The notes under the pieces: generated by a model
The model's database searches: none
What the model saw: only the letters and a program-made list of their open reading frames with translations
What the model was told of the DNA's origin: nothing
Assembly (NCBI RefSeq): GCF_001949145.1
Contig: NW_019091379.1
Span: 1,183,259-1,207,164 of the forward strand
Source of the DNA: Acanthaster planci
Lineage: Eukaryota > Echinodermata > Asteroidea > Valvatida > Acanthasteridae
DNA length: 23,906 nucleotides
Reading direction: 5' to 3'
Part shown: positions 12,601 through 18,600 of the stretch, in pieces
Layout: every line of letters begins with the position of its first letter
Position numbering within the stretch: position 1 is the stretch's first letter
Made by a program: the position numbers and the translations under genes

Positions 12601-15600
12601 GCTTATTTCACTGGCCCCAATCAACTGCTCCAAGTTCTGCTCCAAGTTTCTATCTGTAATTTTGGTATTTCACATGTAGGTTTTCTGACAGTCTCTTAAA
12701 AATAGGCAACTAAAAAGAACCAAAAGCCCCTCAGAATTCAATACACTGATATTCCTAGCCTCATGCATCTGTTACATCGACTGACAGAGAATCGTGTGAT
12801 CTCTCATTTTAACATTCCCCCCCCCCCCCGAAAAAATTCTTCAACAAAAGTGGCAGATCTTATTAGCACTTCGATTCCGAATGGAACATTAAGCTTTTTC
12901 TGTGTTTGCATTTAAATTCAACTTTGTGGCATTTTCGATTTTTGTATTTTGCTTTACATGGGCCAAAAAAACTTCACATCAATAAAAGAAAGAACCACTT
13001 AATTTATGACAAAACTGGAAGAATTAGAGCTCAGGAAATGACTCAAGGTCCTCCAAATGTAACGAGAGTAATTTTGGAATTGCTCCTCGGCACCACCTAG
13101 GTTTTGCTAGGTTGCTTTAAAGTTCAGTTAATGGTTTTTCTCATAGAGACACTTACGTCAGTTGACTTCAATCCAATCCAACCAGAATCGAGACCCAGCG
13201 AGTACATCATGGTCTCAATGAGGGCTGATTCGTAGCCGTCTAGTATCATGGCAAGATGAATCTCTTCCCCAGGGTTTTGGGCTAGAGCTTGACAAGCCGC
13301 TTCGGCCTCAGTGTACGTAGACAGTGTGTCGTTGAATCCAAAGCAGGCCGAGTCACCAAGCGCATAGAAACCATAAGGGCATCTGAGTGCTGGCGGCACA
13401 CCACTACCATCAGAATTCACATCTGCAGAAGACAGAGTTATTATGACTATCAAGTCAATGACTTGATTTCATTTCCCACTCGAGTCGCAATGTTTGGTAT
13501 CTAAACTCGAGTCCCTTATCAGAAGACCCGACTGGAGTGAAAGTGAACCAGACTTGAGTTCTAAAATAAAAACAAACTACATGTATGTTTAGTGAAACAA
13601 ATATTTACAGTGATTTAAAATGGTGGTTTTTAGTTTTCATGCCACTTGTTAGCAAAAAGAGTAAGATGGGGTGTGACCACATGAAATAACCTACAGGAAA
13701 ATTTAAACGCCAAAGAATGACATTCTCTTGTTTTAATCTTTCAGGCTGTGATCAAATATTTTTGATTCAAATTGACTCCAGCTAAATACTTGACTCGACA
13801 TTTTTACCTAATGACTCAACATGAGTTACTACATTAAAATGACTCAACTCGAGCTACTATGTTACAATGACTCGACTCAAGTCACAAAAATGAGTGACTC
13901 ATTACAACTGTGCCAGAAGGGTGGGAAAAGAAGAAAAGGCGATTCACTTGTGGGAAATCTTTCACCTCTGCGCCACATCCTCACAGTTTATTCAGGAAAA
14001 TACCCCTCCCCCCAAAAATGCCTCTGCCTTTGCAAAACCACAGGCACAGTACAAGTATTCAGCTGTGTCAATGCCAGAACTTGACGAGTTTAACTCATAC
14101 AACATTACAACCTTAAAAGGCTCCAAATGTTCCACCAACAGCTTGATAAATCTTTCATCACTTTTTTAATGACGCTAGAAAAACAGAAAAACCAATATTA
14201 GAATTTCTGGATGAGACACTGCATTTGTTGTCGCTAATTCAACTTTTTTTTATATGTCTGGGAGACTATCGCTTACATATTTTATGAATTTACTGTTATT
14301 GTCGAGTATTTGTAAGGAGTTACTTTGCCAGTTTCTTATGATGTTTACTGTTATTGTGAAGTATCCATGAGGAGCTGGTTGTAGTGCTTTTGTTCACTGT
14401 CTTTTACTGTCTCCCTTAGCCATTTTGGGGTTTCTTTGGTGTTCCTAGCAACAGGCCTAGTTTTGTGGCCTTGTGATGCTGACCCTGACAGTCATGACAA
14501 TTTTTCATCGGATGGTGGTCTTGCTTGCTCGCTTTCGATATGGTCATTAAATCAACTTAAATATTTCTCTGTGAAGCACTTTGTAGGATGACTGCATTTG
14601 AATTATATGCCTCTGTTTATTATTGTAACCTTTTCATTATATATTTCTGTATTTGTAAGGGTTAATATTGAATTTGTATGTGTAAGTGACTCAGAGCACT
14701 GATGAGATGGATTATGTTCATACTGAACAATTCCATTCTTTCAGAGCAACGGGTGATCTTTATTTTTCAGTCTAATGGACATGTTTCACAAAAATGATTG
14801 ATTATCAACTCTATATACATACATACATTATTTACATGAAATCATAAATTTGACTTTCAATTTTTCAAACCTATCAGGATCCTTTATCAAGTATCAGCCT
14901 AACACCCTATTAAATATGCAAATTGAGAAGTTAAAATCCATGCATATCAAAAAGACTAAAGATCTGATATTAATTTCTTTCATCCTTAAGGGATTAATAT
15001 TCTTGGTATCAAAGAACATGCTGATGCTTTAAAAGAATTAAAAAGAACTTTGAAAAAAGGAATAAACCCATGAGGGGCAAAGTCAAACAGTGTTTGTAAT
15101 GTGGATTACTGACTTGAGATGCAATTTTTTTTAAACTGGAGACTGGGCTCGGAGAAAAAAGATTTGCAAGTTGATCTTTGACTTGACTTTGAATGACAAG
15201 ACTCAGGACTGAACTTAAACAAACTAGTTGATGACATGACCGACATTTGTTGAAATAAAATATCAAAAAATACTTTATGTGATCAGTAGCACTGGAAAAT
15301 ATCTTGGCATCGTGATGAAATTAATTAGGCAGACAAGTGTTTTGTCACATCATCAATAATGCAATAGATATTTGATGTCAAGACATGGGACAGAGAACTT
15401 CAAGAGTTATTGTGTGACTTGACTGGTGGAAAAAAAGACTCGCTTGGCTATATCCAACCATAAATGTTATGGGGAGGGCAAGCGGGGTACTTGGTCCCTT
15501 TAAAAAAAAAAGGGAAATTGAAAAATGGGAAGGGGGAAAGAAAGTACAAGTATACAAAAAGAAGGAACCGGGATGAAAATCACCAATTCACTTCAACAAT

Positions 15601-18600
15601 ATGTCAGATGGACCCCTCTTCACCACAGGTATACGATTCGTCGATTTGTTCCAGATGATTGCTTTGCTATGCCCACCCCCACCCCCAAAGAAAACAATCT
15701 TGGTGACGGCCTTGTATCGGACTGCTCGGTTTGTTTATAAAAATGGCATCACAGTCCAACTAACTTGTGATATTCATGCATACCCAGCTTAGACAAACCT
15801 TTGTCCCAGATAGTGTCTGCTGGGTACACTCTCAGTGACAGTGATCACTGAAAATAGGAAACACAACAGTGAAGTCTTCAACACAGCACCCCCCCTGAAG
15901 TTTGCACTGACACTGTGAGAGGTCTTTAAACACAGCCGGCTACAAGAAGCCAAACAGGGCACGGACAGCATATTTTTGAAACAGGGTGAAGTACAAATCG
16001 CAACCTACCTAGATCCATGCTGCAGATGTATTTGTGGGGTTCAGTGCAGGGCACATCATACCAAAACCCAGGCTGTCTCTCATTTGAGTTATCCAACACA
16101 ACGCAGTAGTCTTCATTAGTCTGTGGAATATCCAGGCAGTGATAATTGAGAAGGAGTCACCGAGTGCTGTAGCACAGCTGAGTTGGGGCAATTGAACTTG
16201 ATGAGTTAAGTTACTCGATTCCAAGACAATGTCAAAGACAATCAAGCCAAAGATGAGATTTGTGACTCATCAGGTCAAACACTCAAATGGCCAAATTATT
16301 CACTTACTTCAGCATAACACTTTGAAACAATCTACTTCTTTTCAAACTTTAAGTTGAGTTTCTCGCCATCAGGTAAAATAGGTTCAGGTCTGTCTTTCCA
16401 CTCTCCCACATTCATAGGCCATGCTTGCTAAACGAGACCTTTCTGGGCAGCGCTTAATAAAATCAACTACATGTACATGAATGTACATGTACACGTAGCT
16501 GGGAGCTCCAGGAACATTGACTGCATTCTAAATCACTAAGGAAAGGGTACACATTTCAATCTGTAAGACCAGTCATTCATGTGAAGTGAAAAACAAAATC
16601 AGGTACTCCAAGGAAACGTCGCATGCCAAAACTTAGAATAATTTCCGTTACTTCCAGTTTCTTCACCTTTGTGATCCAAATGTCAAAATACTACTATAAA
16701 CACATCAGGCAGTTGAATTTGTCTTTATGAAAAGATTCTCTGCATCAACAAGTATATTTCAACCACCTATCCAGGATTGTTTGGTTTTGTCACAACCAAA
16801 TGACGAACAACATAATAAAAGTGGATCTGCAGTAACATTAGATTCAAGTAAGCAACACCATAGACCTCGCGCAGTAGCCCATATGTAGTAACTGCTTGTC
16901 TGGCCTTATCTACAAGAGGTACTAGAAGAGTGAATGTTCTGTGCATGTTGGCACTGGGTACATCCAACCAACTTTCACCAGAATGTGCTCAAGGGCAGTC
17001 TCTTCAGACAGCAGATGGATACACAGTGAGCATCACGTAGCCTTCAACGAAGTCCATACATACAGCATTTTGCTTACCATGTGATTACAAAAAATGTTCT
17101 TTCCTAGACCTATACATGGAAATAACTCGGGCGTTTGCATTTGGAACAGAGACGGTAAATCATTTAATTGTCAGTCTTATGTTCCAGCTCATTACTTTGA
17201 TGATGTTACATAATCTAGCTGCCTGAGGATGATTACAAGTCAATGCTTTATACGGTTTTTAGCTCATAATGTTTGCTGTGTACAGAAGCTCTTATATTGA
17301 CATATCACAGGAACTAAATCATGAAATTCAAAAACATGCATTACAGGCTTTCAAACAATATAAATATGTCCAATAAAACACATCCGACAAAGGGTCATCT
17401 TTACATCAACTACTAGCTACATGTACATTACCAGCAATGGATAGCCATCTGGCTGGCCAGTGCCCCATCTTTCGAAAGCAGGATTACTCAGGTCTGGCCA
17501 GAAGAAGAAAGGATTACTAGGGGTCGCCTTGAGCCCAACGTATATGTCATCACCTTTCGCACTCCTCATCATAGCGACAATTTGTGCTGCACAGACGAAC
17601 AAACAAAACAGGTGGCGTTAATTGACAAGGACAAAAAAAAGCAACAGTGTCCTTTGAATAGGGAATTCAAATTGTTATGTTTAGTGCAATCAGAAACTCA
17701 GTGTAGCAGATTTTATTCAATGTTCAACTCGAAAAAGGCTTATTGAGGGAACAAACACTTTTATTAGGAAATTTAGGACTGAGCTGAATAGAAACAAAAA
17801 TTTGTCCCCATAATCAAATTCCTTCCCATTGCTCTTCCATTCAACCCACTGTGAAAGCAGGTTAACTTTTCCTGCTATTAGTCTAGATGAACGCAGCATA
17901 TCAACTTCAAAGTTGGTAAATCATCCGTCCTCGACTTGAGCACCAGTGTCTTTAAGAAGTGTATTAAAGTTAGACCCCACAAGTCAAAGGTCAAGGTCAT
18001 GATTAAAATAACATGGTTGTCTAGATGAATTTTGGCTGGGCTTATCGTTTCTTTTGGACATGATCAACACTTCAAGCCCTCAAAATCTTCTCGACCAAAG
18101 AATTCTATTCTTTCCCCTTTTATCTTCTCGTTAAATTCCTAAGTCCACATCCGAATTCAAAAGATGCAGAATTTTAAACAAAATTTTCACATGCGAGTAA
18201 AGTTGTTCGACAACATTAACCCTAAAAGAACCATGGGGTAGAATCTGCCCCCTTTCTCGGCATTTTTCTGATACTGCCGCTGTGAAATTTTTTCGGGAGC
18301 TGAGCCTTTCAGAGTTTTTAGAGTAACTCTTTATGGTCATTTTGACAAACAAAATTTTGATCATACTGTTCTCCAAGTTGCTCATTGACTACATTTTTGA
18401 GACAGGTCAGCCCAAAATGCTTACTTTGTCCACTGTGGTGCTCAATGCACATGCTGAAATGCATGTAGCCTTGAACTTCAAATGACTGTAACAAAAATGT
18501 AAGTACTCTAAATTCAAATTTTACATTTATAATGATGAGGCAGCCTTTACATGCATGCCATGTTTTAAAAAAAATTGGCACAGCCGAGTTTTAGTGGGGA

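Noticed and set aside
12130-12829. Homopolymer G and C runs (about 12130, 12820; also 731, 2778, 8011)
   Set aside because: Ordinary simple sequence prone to length error; none interrupts an exon.
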